A DNA stretch of 64,000 bases from Lachnospiraceae bacterium. GTDB lineage: Bacteria; Bacillota; Clostridia; Lachnospirales; Lachnospiraceae. Under the pieces are notes generated by a model, which was given only the letters and a program-made list of their open reading frames with translations, was not told the origin of the DNA and ran no database searches. The stretch is taken from the NCBI GenBank assembly GCA_022768465.1, contig JALELZ010000017.1, positions 1 to 64,000 of the forward strand, in the 5' to 3' direction. The stretch's first letter is position 1. The number at the start of each line of letters is the position of its first letter. Positions 20,105 to 30,400 of the stretch are shown one piece after another. The translations under genes were made by a program, and so were the position numbers.

Positions 20105-20514
20105 AAAAAAGCTGTCGCTTTGGAGTTTTTATTCTCTAAAGCAACAGCACAATTTTCAGCCTCGTCGACCTTGAATCCGTGTTTAACGAGTATCGTCTCG
20201 GCAATTTCCCTGTTCAGTTCATTATCCTCTACAAGCATTATGCGCTTATTCTTATAGTCACTATCAGTGTATATCTTACTTTCTTCGGATTTCTCACTGC
20301 TCCCGCATCCGTCTTCTTTTATACGAAGTGGAACACGGATAATGAACTCACTGCCCACATCTTTTTCTGTACGAAGTTCTATTGTTCCTCCCATCATATC
20401 CACGATGTTCTTGGTAATAGCCATGCCAAGTCCGGTTCCTTGTATCTTGCTTACCGTAGAGCTTCGTTCACGTTCAAAAGGATTAAATATCTTTTCTGCA
20501 AATTTATGGCTCAT
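20083..20514 (-). pseudogene. Remnant of a hybrid sensor histidine kinase (end of HATPase plus start of receiver domain)
   Basis: KFAEKIFNPFERERSSTVSKIQGTGLGMAITKNIVDMMGG and KRIMLVEDNELNREIAETILVKHGFKVDEAEN. No N-terminal sensor/dimerisation domain and the receiver stops early. Confidence 0.85.
20105..20148 (-). terminator. Intrinsic terminator at the end of the histidine kinase remnant
   Basis: GCTGTCGCTTTGGAG (111-125)/CTCTAAAGCAACAGC (134-148), 15-bp stem with two G-U type positions, followed on the minus strand by TTTTTTG. Confidence 0.75.
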
Positions 20515-20646
20515 TCATCTCAATGTAATATAATGCGTAGGCTCTGCAATCAAAACATCACTTTTGTAGCAGTTCTTAAGTGAATGTTATCGAAGCTATA
20601 TTTGATGACATTTTAAGATTGAGTGCTGAATACGCCTGATATGCAA

Positions 20647-20684
20647 AAAAGGCATCTGCTGCATTTCCACAACAGATGCCTTTT
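20647..20684. terminator. Intrinsic bidirectional terminator downstream of prfC
   Basis: AAAAGGCATCTG...CAGATGCCTTTT perfect inverted repeat. Confidence 0.85.
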
Positions 20685-20764
20685 AGAAACCAATATAATC
20701 GCTCTATGTGTCTATGAACATAGAATATCACTAACAGTTTTATTTTTCCATATATTATTATCTA

Positions 20765-22372
20765 TCAGTCTTTCACTGAACCGAATTCAGAAAGCTTAAG
20801 ACCTTCATTTCTGTCAAGAACCATGCGAACACTCCATTCATGTGCAAAAAGCAGCAATGGATTGCCCTTCAGATCCTGAACCTTCTTCATATCGCTTGTA
20901 CCCTGTATCTTGTCAATATTGATTTCTGAAGCATTGTCCACCCAACGAACATACTCATAAGGAAGCTGTTCGAGTCCGACCTCGACATTATACTCATTTT
21001 TAAGTCTGTAGGTAAGTACCTCGAACTGAAGCACTCCGACTACTCCGACAATGATCTCCTCCATACCGGAATTGATCTCCTGGAATATCTGAATAGCACC
21101 CTCCTGAGCGATCTGCATAACACCCTTTAAGAACTGTTTTCTCTTCATGGTGTCTATCTGACGCACTCTCGCAAAATGCTCCGGTGCGAAGGTAGGTATT
21201 CCCTCGTATTTAAACTTCTTATTTGAAAGGCAAAGTGTATCTCCAATTGAGTATATACCCGGATCAAATACACCTATAATATCTCCGGCATAGGCCTTCT
21301 GAATGATCTGTCTTTCATCTGCCATCATCTGTGTAGGCATTGTAAGACGAATCTTTCTTCCTCCCTGTACATGGTTTACTTCCATGCCGGCTTCATATTC
21401 TCCGGAACAGATCCTCATAAACGCGATACGGTCTCTGTGCGCCTTGTTCATATTGGCCTGTATCTTAAATACAAATGCTGAGAAATCCTCTTCAACCGGA
21501 TCTATCACGCCCTGATCGCTCACTCTCGGAAGCGGAGGGGTGGTCATTGTTAAGAAGCTCTTTAAGAATGGCTCAACACCGAAGTTTGTAAGAGCTGATC
21601 CGAAGAAAACAGGGCTCAGCTTACCATGAAGCACCTTATCAAGATCAAGCTCATCTGCAGCTCCGTCTATAAGCTCCATGTCCTCCATCAGCTTATCATA
21701 GTTCATAAAGCCGATGACATCCTTGACATCAGGATCATCGATATGATAGTTATGAGTCTCAAGCTCCTTGGCTCCGCCCATTTCAGCCTTAAAGGTTATG
21801 ACATTTTTAGACTCGCGCTCATATACTCCCTTGAAGTTCTTTCCGCAGCCTATAGGCCAGTTTACAGGACAGGTATGAATACCGAGTACGTCCTCTATCT
21901 CAGAAAGAAGCTCAAACGGATCCCTTGCCTCACGGTCGAACTTATTTATAAATGTAAAGATCGGAATGCCTCTCATGACACAGACCTTGAAAAGCTTAAT
22001 AGTCTGTGCCTCAACACCCTTTGAACCGTCAATGACCATGACTGCGGAGTCTGCCGCCATAAGTGTACGGTAGGTATCCTCAGAGAAGTCCTGGTGTCCC
22101 GGGGTGTCAAGAATGTTGATGATCTTTCCTCCGAACTCAAACTGCATGGCTGATGAGGTTACAGAGATACCTCTTTCCTTCTCTATCTCCATCCAGTCAG
22201 ACACAGCGTGCTTTGCTGCCTTTCTGCCCTTAACCGTGCCTGCTAAATTGATGGCTCCTCCGTAAAGAAGGAACTTCTCGGTAAGTGTTGTTTTACCGGC
22301 GTCAGGGTGTGATATTATCGCAAATGTGCGTCTTTTCTCAATTTCCTTTTTTAGCTGTTCGTTCTTTGCCAT
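20765..22372 (-). CDS. prfC: Peptide chain release factor 3
   Basis: RRTFAIISHPDAGKTTLTEKFLLYGGAI, DTPGHQDFSEDTYRTL. Start chosen at MAKNEQLKKEI (22372), which clears the coaX stop. Confidence 0.95.
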   Translation of the reverse strand: MAKNEQLKKEIEKRRTFAIISHPDAGKTTLTEKFLLYGGAINLAGTVKGRKAAKHAVSDWMEIEKERGISVTSSAMQFEFGGKIINILDTPGHQDFSEDTYRTLMAADSAVMVIDGSKGVEAQTIKLFKVCVMRGIPIFTFINKFDREARDPFELLSEIEDVLGIHTCPVNWPIGCGKNFKGVYERESKNVITFKAEMGGAKELETHNYHIDDPDVKDVIGFMNYDKLMEDMELIDGAADELDLDKVLHGKLSPVFFGSALTNFGVEPFLKSFLTMTTPPLPRVSDQGVIDPVEEDFSAFVFKIQANMNKAHRDRIAFMRICSGEYEAGMEVNHVQGGRKIRLTMPTQMMADERQIIQKAYAGDIIGVFDPGIYSIGDTLCLSNKKFKYEGIPTFAPEHFARVRQIDTMKRKQFLKGVMQIAQEGAIQIFQEINSGMEEIIVGVVGVLQFEVLTYRLKNEYNVEVGLEQLPYEYVRWVDNASEINIDKIQGTSDMKKVQDLKGNPLLLFAHEWSVRMVLDRNEGLKLSEFGSVKD

Positions 22373-22376
22373 ATTA

Positions 22377-23171
22377 TTATGCTCTGCACTCCTTATTGAA
22401 GCTGTCTTTATTGAGCTCATAAAGCCTCATAAGACCCTTCATGAGCAGCTTTTCATCTATAACTATACTGCGTTTGCAGTAAGGTATCGCAAATCTTGCC
22501 ATACCTCCGCATGCAACCACATTGCACTTCTTGCCGAGCTCCTGCTCTGCCTTTTCAATAATAGTATCAATGCCTCCGGCTATACCGTAAACGATACCGC
22601 TTCTCATACACTGAACGGTATCTCTGGATATAACTCTTCCCGGCTTATCAAGATCGATCTCAGGAAGGATAGCAGTACTGCTCGCAAGTGAATTTGCACT
22701 CTGCTTCATGCCCGGCATTATTGATCCGCCTAAGAATTCTCCGTCGGAATCTACTACTGTTACAGTTGTAGCAGTACCCATGTTTATCACTATGCAAGGC
22801 GTAGTGTACTCTTTAAATGCTGCCTGGGCTCCTACAATAAGATCTGCTCCTATACCCTTTGGATATTTGAATTTACTCAATGCAATATCCATCTTCATAT
22901 CGCTGGAAACGATCATAGGCTCAAGGTTGAGCACCTTTCTTACCGCTGTGGTAACGATGCCTGTAAGCGGTGGTACTACAGATGATATAATCGCCCCGCT
23001 TATATCCTTTTTCTTAAGATCATGGAAATCGAGCACAGACATAATGTCACTCGCATATTCAAGGCTTGTCTTTTCGTAGGCTGTTGTAACTCTTTCCTCT
23101 ATTACATAGTCATTTTCACCGACTATACCTATTTTAATGTTTGAATTGCCCATATCTATGGCAAGTATCAT
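22377..23171 (-). CDS. coaX: Type III pantothenate kinase
   Basis: MILAIDMGNSNIKIGIV, PYPKGIGADLIVGA-like KYPKGIGADLIVGAQAA, INMGTATTVTVVD. Confidence 0.94.
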   Translation of the reverse strand: MILAIDMGNSNIKIGIVGENDYVIEERVTTAYEKTSLEYASDIMSVLDFHDLKKKDISGAIISSVVPPLTGIVTTAVRKVLNLEPMIVSSDMKMDIALSKFKYPKGIGADLIVGAQAAFKEYTTPCIVINMGTATTVTVVDSDGEFLGGSIMPGMKQSANSLASSTAILPEIDLDKPGRVISRDTVQCMRSGIVYGIAGGIDTIIEKAEQELGKKCNVVACGGMARFAIPYCKRSIVIDEKLLMKGLMRLYELNKDSFNKECRA

Positions 23172-23240
23172 AGCTTTTCTCCTAATAAAGCCGTTACAGG
23201 CTGTTGATTTTATATATGTGCACACCGAAGCTTTTTATAG

Positions 23241-24527
23241 TTACTCCTTATCCTCCTTATGAACTTCAGGATCCTCCTTCGGCATAAAAATATGCACCTT
23301 ATCTATATGATTGTGATCTACAGAAATGACCTTGAGTCTGATGCCATCAGGCGTAATGACCTCGTCTCCGTCATCAGGAAGCCTGTCAAGCAGTCCTATG
23401 ATAACGCCGCCTATGGAGTCATACTCTTCACTGGTAATATCAAAATCCGGGATTCTGTCACTTATATCATCAAGATTTGCCGAGCCGTCAACTATATATT
23501 CGCCCGGTTTGATCTCAACAATACTGTTTTCCTCTTCCTCGTCATACTCGTCACGAATATCTCCGACGATTTCCTCAAGAAGATCCTCTATGGTAACGAG
23601 TCCGACGGTATCACCGTATTCATCCAGGACTATTGCCAGGCTTATGCAGTTCTTAAGCATTTCCTGCATGAGCTCTGAGGTCTTTTTATATTCATGTGTA
23701 AAATATGCCTCTCTCAGAATATCTCTTACTGAAAATGCCTTCTTCTCGTCACGCAGAAGCAGATCCTTTATATTGAAAAGGCCGATGACATTATCAGTGT
23801 CTCCTTCATATACCGGAAGTCTTGTATACATATGCTCACGATACACATTCAATATTTCCTCATAGCTTGAGTCAACATTAAGGAACACCATGTCGACTCT
23901 AGGCACCATGACATCCCTTGCCATGCTCACGCCAAGGTCGAACACATTGTTTATCATCTCGCGTTCTTCAGTCTCTATCTCTCCGTCTTCATGGCTTTCG
24001 TCAACTATGGTTCGGATCTCATTTTCTGTATAGGTATCCTTCCATTCCGAATCCATGCCTGCTATGCGCATAATTATTTTAACTATGCTGTTTAAAACTA
24101 TGCTGACCGGCGTTACTATCCTCATCCATGAATAGACGATCCCGCCTACCTTGAGTGAAACATCTTCAGCATAAATAGCTGCGCAGTTTTTCGGTGTTAT
24201 CTCTCCGAAAATAAGAATGAGTATAGTGAGAACACCTGTTGCAAGGCCGACATATATATTGCCGAAAAGCTCCGAAACAGTCACTGTTGCAAGAGCTGTA
24301 AGCCCTGTATTTACGATGTTGTTGCCGATAAGAAGTGCACTTATCATGCGCGGCTGATCATCAAGCAGTTTTTCTACCGTAACTGCTCTCTTATCGCCGT
24401 CGTTGGCAAGTGTTTTAATACGAATTTTGTTGACTGCTGTAAGGGCAGTCTCTGAGGATGAAAAAAATGCCGAAAGGCCTAAAAGAACGATCAAAATTAA
24501 CAATCGCGTCGCGTCACCGGAATCCAA
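23241..24527 (-). CDS. HlyC/CorC (CNNM/CBS) family membrane protein
   Basis: 428 aa; N-terminal DUF21 helices, two CBS regions, C-terminal CorC_HlyC domain. Confidence 0.93.
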   Translation of the reverse strand: MDSGDATRLLILIVLLGLSAFFSSSETALTAVNKIRIKTLANDGDKRAVTVEKLLDDQPRMISALLIGNNIVNTGLTALATVTVSELFGNIYVGLATGVLTILILIFGEITPKNCAAIYAEDVSLKVGGIVYSWMRIVTPVSIVLNSIVKIIMRIAGMDSEWKDTYTENEIRTIVDESHEDGEIETEEREMINNVFDLGVSMARDVMVPRVDMVFLNVDSSYEEILNVYREHMYTRLPVYEGDTDNVIGLFNIKDLLLRDEKKAFSVRDILREAYFTHEYKKTSELMQEMLKNCISLAIVLDEYGDTVGLVTIEDLLEEIVGDIRDEYDEEEENSIVEIKPGEYIVDGSANLDDISDRIPDFDITSEEYDSIGGVIIGLLDRLPDDGDEVITPDGIRLKVISVDHNHIDKVHIFMPKEDPEVHKEDKE

Positions 24528-24656
24528 AATATTTCTCCTTTTCTCTTAATTCCCTTTAATAAAATATGGTTTTATAAAATTCTTCCTGTAAAGCCGGAAG
24601 CTGCTGTCTTATATTTACCGCAATATCCCTTTATTTGCGGTAACGCCTAATAATAA

Positions 24657-24685
24657 AATATAACCTACATATATGTAAAATGCAA
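24657..24685 (-). promoter_or_regulatory. Predicted promoter for the CorC-like gene
   Basis: Minus strand TTGCAT (24680-24685), 17 bp, TATATT (24657-24662). Confidence 0.6.
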
Positions 24686-24924
24686 GTATATGGCTTATGT
24701 TCGGTTATCTAAAATATATTGGGGGTTTTCTTATAATTAATGGTTCAAAAACCTCACAGTTAAAAGTATGTTGTGTTGGGGGTTGGTAGTTGTGCGGATG
24801 ATTACTCCTGTTTCATAAGACCTTTAGGTTTATAATTACATCAGGGGTGCCGCGTACTGCAAAGTGACATTTGTTTACAGAAAAGAGCATTTCCAAACCA
24901 TAATTATATATGGAGGATATGCTT

Positions 24925-25602
24925 ATGTATTTTGGAACAACGTTTTACCGTTTAAAAAGAATAAAGAGCACACCGACTGCTAAAGTAAAAGAGCCAAGAG
25001 GTGTAAAGCTCCCGGTACTTACGTACAGACAGCTTGCAATCATGGAAGGAAAAGCTTCAAATGTACGCAAGAATGAGTTGTCGGTATTGCTCGATAAACT
25101 GAACCGCCTGGACATGCAGAACGAATTACAGGAACTGCTGAACCGGTACGCACATTTCTTTGAATCAGAGCCTTCAGCTCCGCCAAAGTATACGCCGGTA
25201 GAAGCACATGCCCTGTTGCAGGCTATGACACCCTGGAAATTACCGTACAAGGAGACTGATGACGATATGAAACAGGACGGATTCAAGGACAGACTTCGCA
25301 TTGCCATGGAGACTGCCGGTCTGAAACAACACGATCTGGTAAGCATGACGAAGATCAGCGCAGGCAACATCTCAAGATACCTTCAGGGAACGATGAACCC
25401 GAGACCGGATAAGATCAAAGTAATGGCTGATGCACTTGGCGTCGATGCTGCATGGCTGGCAGGAGAAAGCGGAGGCAACGGCGGGAAAATGGAACTTGTG
25501 ACGCTCTTCGACAAGCTGGACAAGCAGGACCGTAAACTTGTTATGGGGCTTGCAACGGCTCTTCTGAAGGACGTAAAGTATGCTGAAGCTGCAGCAGAAT
25601 AA
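24925..25602 (+). CDS. XRE/cI-like helix-turn-helix regulator
   Basis: FKDRLRIAMETAGLKQHDLVSMTKISAGNISRYLQGTMNPRPDKIKVMADALGVDAAWLAG HTH_3. ORF opens at 24910; ATG at 24925 is 8 nt after GGAGG. Confidence 0.85.
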   Translation: MYFGTTFYRLKRIKSTPTAKVKEPRGVKLPVLTYRQLAIMEGKASNVRKNELSVLLDKLNRLDMQNELQELLNRYAHFFESEPSAPPKYTPVEAHALLQAMTPWKLPYKETDDDMKQDGFKDRLRIAMETAGLKQHDLVSMTKISAGNISRYLQGTMNPRPDKIKVMADALGVDAAWLAGESGGNGGKMELVTLFDKLDKQDRKLVMGLATALLKDVKYAEAAAE

Positions 25603-25693
25603 TCTGAAGTTTTAGGTATATAATTGTCTCTGTACGAGACAGGAAGTCACTATAAGTGTAAATTAGCATTACAACAAAAAAAATAAGCATAAC

Positions 25694-25719
25694 AAAAGCG
25701 GGACCTAAATCCCGCTTTT
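25694..25719. terminator. Shared terminator between the HTH gene and the transposase gene
   Basis: AAAAGCGGGA (25694-25703)/TCCCGCTTTT (25710-25719) perfect inverted repeat. Confidence 0.85.
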
Positions 25720-25732
25720 ATCATGCCCGTAT

Positions 25733-27223
25733 TTAAGAATAAAGCAAATCCCGTTCGGTAAGTTCGAGCAATTTGTCGATATAGGCGCCTCGAGGATAAA
25801 CTATAGTGGTTTCCTCTATGCGCTTTGACGGAAAATGAATCGTCATTCCCATCCCTCCGGAAGGAGCAAAACCGTGGTCATAAACATATTTGTATTCGGT
25901 TACGGTCCTCTTCGGAAGTGCCGCACTCTTACTGTACAATGCCTTCAGACGCAGTACTTCGAATCCGTATCCGCGTCCCTGGGTGTTTATTGCCTGTATC
26001 AGCGAGTTAAGCCCCTCGGCAGCCGCGTTGGTATAACGGCATCCCGGTTCGAAGTATCGAAAGATTTCCGTCTTCCATGCAGTCACGGTGCGTCCGAACT
26101 TCTTGAATTCCGCGAACAGCGTCTTATCCGCAGAACGGAGGAGCTTTTTCCATTCCTCGTATTCGGCTATTGCTTCAAGATAACCGTCGCATTTATAGAT
26201 GTTTGCAAATCCGTCTTTCAGCAGTCTCAACGTATCAAACTCTGGGAAGGCATAACACAGTTCAGCCGTAAGACTGAGTCTTTCAGGATTCTCGGATACT
26301 CTGTCCTCGTTGAATTTGAACAGATAGCTGTCTTTACCGGCCCTGGTCAATAAGGACTTGAAATAGGCTTTCTGGTGGCATTCAGGCATTGCATTGACCG
26401 TTGCATGGGCTTCCTCCGTCAGAAGCGTTCTCGTGCGTTTTGTGGCCTGCTGGAGCAGCTGTATGACGTGATACTTATCCACTACCTGAACGGCATTCGG
26501 AAGCAGTTCTTCAATAATCGGGCGGTAACCCTGTGCCATGTCCGTTGTTACTACTTTGATGTTCTCATAACCCTTCATGGACTTGATGAGATTCTCAACG
26601 GTTTCACGCTTATTATCCTTCGTCATCTCAAGCAGAACGCCACTTTCGATGTCCACATAGATGGCGCGCATCTTATGCTCGATATGCTTCTCATCGATTC
26701 CAAGCACCTTCGGAGCTATGAGCGGATGCGCTTCATCCATTTCACGGCCCGCCGTAACCATGATATCGGATATGGTCGGTATAGTTACAGCGTATTCCTC
26801 CGCAAGCTTCGAAAACGGCTCTGCAAAGCTTCTCAACCGGATCTGTTCATACAACCTTGTGGTGAATTTCGTACCCGGTACAAGACATTCAAATTTATGG
26901 CTGAATTTGTGCCCGCAGTCCTGGCATTTATATCTTGGAACTTCTACCTGAAGAGATACACGGATGAGTCCCTGGCTTATGTCACTGACCTTACGGTCTT
27001 TTGATTTGCCGTCAACATGATAATAGAGCGAACCGCACTCGTCACATGCCTGATTACGCTTTGAAACCGGTGATACGTGAAATATGTACTCGTAGTCATT
27101 ATCCTTCGGTTTAATGCACTCGTTTTCCTTCAGTTCCGGAATGTTCAGGCTGGGTATGGGGCGGACATACTCATACAGGTCTTTGAGTTCTTCTTTAATT
27201 GTATGATTATTATCTGCAGCCAT
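25733..27223 (-). CDS. ISL3-family-like DDE transposase
   Basis: 496 aa; N-terminal CxxC zinc motifs (CDECGSLYYH, YKCQDCGHKFS), VLGIDEKHIEH, VVTTDMAQGYRPIIEELLPNAVQVVDKYHVIQLL, NAAAEGLNSLIQAINTQGRGYGF. Confidence 0.92.
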   Translation of the reverse strand: MAADNNHTIKEELKDLYEYVRPIPSLNIPELKENECIKPKDNDYEYIFHVSPVSKRNQACDECGSLYYHVDGKSKDRKVSDISQGLIRVSLQVEVPRYKCQDCGHKFSHKFECLVPGTKFTTRLYEQIRLRSFAEPFSKLAEEYAVTIPTISDIMVTAGREMDEAHPLIAPKVLGIDEKHIEHKMRAIYVDIESGVLLEMTKDNKRETVENLIKSMKGYENIKVVTTDMAQGYRPIIEELLPNAVQVVDKYHVIQLLQQATKRTRTLLTEEAHATVNAMPECHQKAYFKSLLTRAGKDSYLFKFNEDRVSENPERLSLTAELCYAFPEFDTLRLLKDGFANIYKCDGYLEAIAEYEEWKKLLRSADKTLFAEFKKFGRTVTAWKTEIFRYFEPGCRYTNAAAEGLNSLIQAINTQGRGYGFEVLRLKALYSKSAALPKRTVTEYKYVYDHGFAPSGGMGMTIHFPSKRIEETTIVYPRGAYIDKLLELTERDLLYS

Positions 27224-27414
27224 TACTTTGCCTCACCACCGTTACTGATAAGTTTCATCTTTTCATAATAATCATCGATATACATTGCTAATGCTCTTTC
27301 AACTGCGACTGTTTTAGGCTGTCCGGAATCTTCACAGAACTGGTTTAACCTTTCATATAAAGCCTGTTCCAAACGAACTGTTACCGGATGGTTAGGTTTT
27401 GATGGTCTTGCCAT
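27223..27414 (-). CDS. Ribbon-helix-helix (CopG-like) small protein
   Basis: MARPSKPNHPVTVRLEQALYERLNQFCEDSGQPKTVAVERALAMYIDDYYEKMK. ATG at 27414 follows AAAGGAG in the helicase 3' end; its stop overlaps the transposase ATG (TAATG). Confidence 0.8.
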   Translation of the reverse strand: MARPSKPNHPVTVRLEQALYERLNQFCEDSGQPKTVAVERALAMYIDDYYEKMKLISNGGEAK

Positions 27415-27416
27415 GA

Positions 27417-30400
27417 TCACTCCTTTCCAAGCACTGAGCCAAACAGCTCGATCAACTTATCTTCAAGGGTACCTTCCTTTGCATACTGCAAAGAATCGCA
27501 CAGACGGATGTTGTGCTTCTGAATCTCAATTTCTTCCGTAAATCCAAGGATATACGCAAGAGAGATACGGTAAATGATCTCCGTAGGCGCAAGGCCGAAT
27601 ACCTGCTTTTCAAAGATATGTCGCAGTCTTTCATGGCTGTCAGGATACAAGGCTTTCATCTGCTCACTCTGGTAGAGTCGTTTTACGATTTCTGCGATAT
27701 ACATACCGGATTTCATGTAGAGATCCGCAAACGTCTTGTTCTGATCATCAAAGCATCCCGGATTCTCTTTCTCAAGACGATCTACCATATCCTTTACGAT
27801 ACGCTTTGGAGTGAATATCTGGTTGGTCTTCTGCGGAGGAATATAATCGAAGATATCCTCCGTGCTTGCCTCATCAAAGTAGTCTGCAAGACGCTTTTTA
27901 AGTACCAGGAACTCCTTTACGGAATCATTGAATACTACTGGATCAAACAGATGTCCTTTGAAGAATTCTTCCTTCCCCGTCTCCGCATTGGTGTACGGAC
28001 CACCATCACGAAGGAAACGGAACTGGTCAAGTGTGATGCTCGTAACTTCGATAAATACATTGTCCGGAATGATAAGGTCGAATGTATCGAGTGTTACTTC
28101 ATTCTCTTCGCCATAAGCCATCAGGAACGACGGAATGGTACGCGAGAAGCCTCTCAGGTGGTCTCTGATGCCATCCTCAATCGTGCGCTTCTTAGCTTCC
28201 TTTTTATCAGTTTCTACGCGTCTTACAACCTCCTCACCGGCAGACTTGACCATATCTTCAACGGATGCCGCTACAGCCTCCTTAAAGTCCTCTACGACCT
28301 GCTTCTTCTTCTCCTCGAAGGTTTTCTTTATCTCGACAGCTTCTTCCTTTGTGGCAGTGTCCAGAGCATCCTGCATGTCTGCTTCAAGGGTTGCCTGCTG
28401 TATACGAAGATCACCAAACGCACGGTTCAGCATGCTGTCTGCGTCATTATTGAGCTTCTTCTGAAGAGCGTTCTGGGTGGATTTCGTCATGTCAGAGCCA
28501 TATTTCTCGGAAGCAGTCTCCATTACTTTGTCTGTAACGTTCGTATGGAATGTCTGCTTTAATTGCTCGAGATATGCTTCCTCACGCTTTCTTTGTTCTT
28601 TTAAGTCAGCTTCAACCTGATCAAGCTGAATCGTATCAAGAATGTCATCGATCTTGTCAGCAGCCTTACTGAATATCTTTTCTCCGAAGGTCTCTGCAGC
28701 AGTGCCGATAACAAGTTCAGGCGCAAGTTCAACCTCACCGTCATCGTTAAGAGATAGTTCTTCACCCGTGCTTGTAGTAAGATCGCCCGGGTCCTTTGCC
28801 GGATCGATGGCAGTAATGATATCAAGAACTTCCTGCGGTGCATGGAAGACGTTGCTGATGTTCTGGAACAGGAAATCAGACATGAATCCACGACGCACTA
28901 CTTCTTTCGATTTAATCTTTCGAGGGATGGAAAGCACCTTCTCTGCGTCGAGCTGAATCATCTCGCCGTTCTCATCCTCACCGATTACCGGGAAGAAGTT
29001 CAGAAGCTCCCTTATGTGCTCTTCACGCGTTCCAGTATCGCCCTTGCCGGAAGATGTACTTTCAGAAAGGTCGTTTGCGAACTGCTCGAAGATGATAAGC
29101 GTTCTTGCCGGATCAAAGTCAAATACATAGGCGTTCTTCTTACGGAAGAATTCCTTGCCGTTAGTGAACAGACACGGATTCTGCGCACGGAATGCAGCCT
29201 GCATGTAAAGAGCAGGGCTCTTGATGCTTGAGAGCATCAGGACAGCCGTCCACTCCTTGATGGTGACGCCGGTCGTAAGCTGTCCAACGGACAGTGTGAT
29301 CGTCTTATCGTAGTTGGCGATTGCCTCTTTTACACGGTCAAACGACTTTGCCGCTTCCTCATCATCGTCCATACGGCCGTCACCGGCTGCGAGAACGACT
29401 TTATAGTCCTTAAATACAGGATGTTTCTCTAATTTCTTTGCAAGCGCTTTTGCACTGTCTACGCGGTTTAAGAGCCATAACGTATGTTTCAGTTCATCAC
29501 GGAGTTCCGGTGTTGAGAACGGGAACTTTTCCTGGGTGGTCATAGCATCGAGGAAACGGTTCACAGAGTCATTATGCGTGAAGCGTCCTGACTCATTGGT
29601 AGAGAAGAACTCGTTAAGATCAAATGCGTACTCAACGGTTTCTCCCTGTACTTCCGTGCCCTGTTCAAGCTCATCACGGATGATCTCTGACATCTGGTAA
29701 GTGAACATGTTGAGCTGCGGAAGGTTCTGATATGGATTCTCAGTGCCTACTTCCTGCTTCCAATCACGTTTTGCCTTCTGCTCATCGGCGTAGGTCCAGT
29801 TGTAGATAGCATTCGCCGGGAACTTCTCGTTAGCGAGCGCCTTGAATGGCGTACCGGAGAGGTGCAGAGTATGCTTGCGCTTGATATGGTCAAAAGCCAC
29901 ATCTGTCTTATATGTATCTACGCCCTCGTGTGCCTCATCGATAACGAGGATGTCCCATTCGAGATCAGCCACTTCACGCAGCTTATCGTATTTTCCACCG
30001 AAGTATTTGGAGCCCTTCAGGTCCTGAAGCGATACGAATTCGATGCATCCATACTCCTCACCCTCATTACGGGTGCGAAGCTCCATTATGTATTCCTGAC
30101 GCGTCATAACGAGAGGACGGTCTTTAATACCATCAACGGTACTTACAAAGCGATATCCGTGTTCGGTGCCGACAAATCTCTCGTAATCTTCGTACCATGA
30201 GTTAGCGATAGCAGGTCTGTTCGTAACAACAAGAACTCTCTCTGCGCCAAGTGTCATGCAGAGATCGTAAACGCCAAGTGTTTTGCCAAAACGTGGTTTT
30301 GCATTCCAGAGGAATTCGCCGTTCTCATGCATGGCAAAGTAGTCAAAAGCCTTCTCTACGGCTTCCTTCTGTTCATTGCGAAGAGAGTACGGAACAACTC

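Noticed and set aside
26375-27004. 209-aa plus-strand ORF antisense to the transposase
   Set aside because: Overlaps a convincing transposase, no domain recognised.
27513-28562. 349-aa plus-strand ORF antisense to the helicase gene
   Set aside because: Composition is typical of a reverse-complement shadow; the minus-strand protein has clear motifs.
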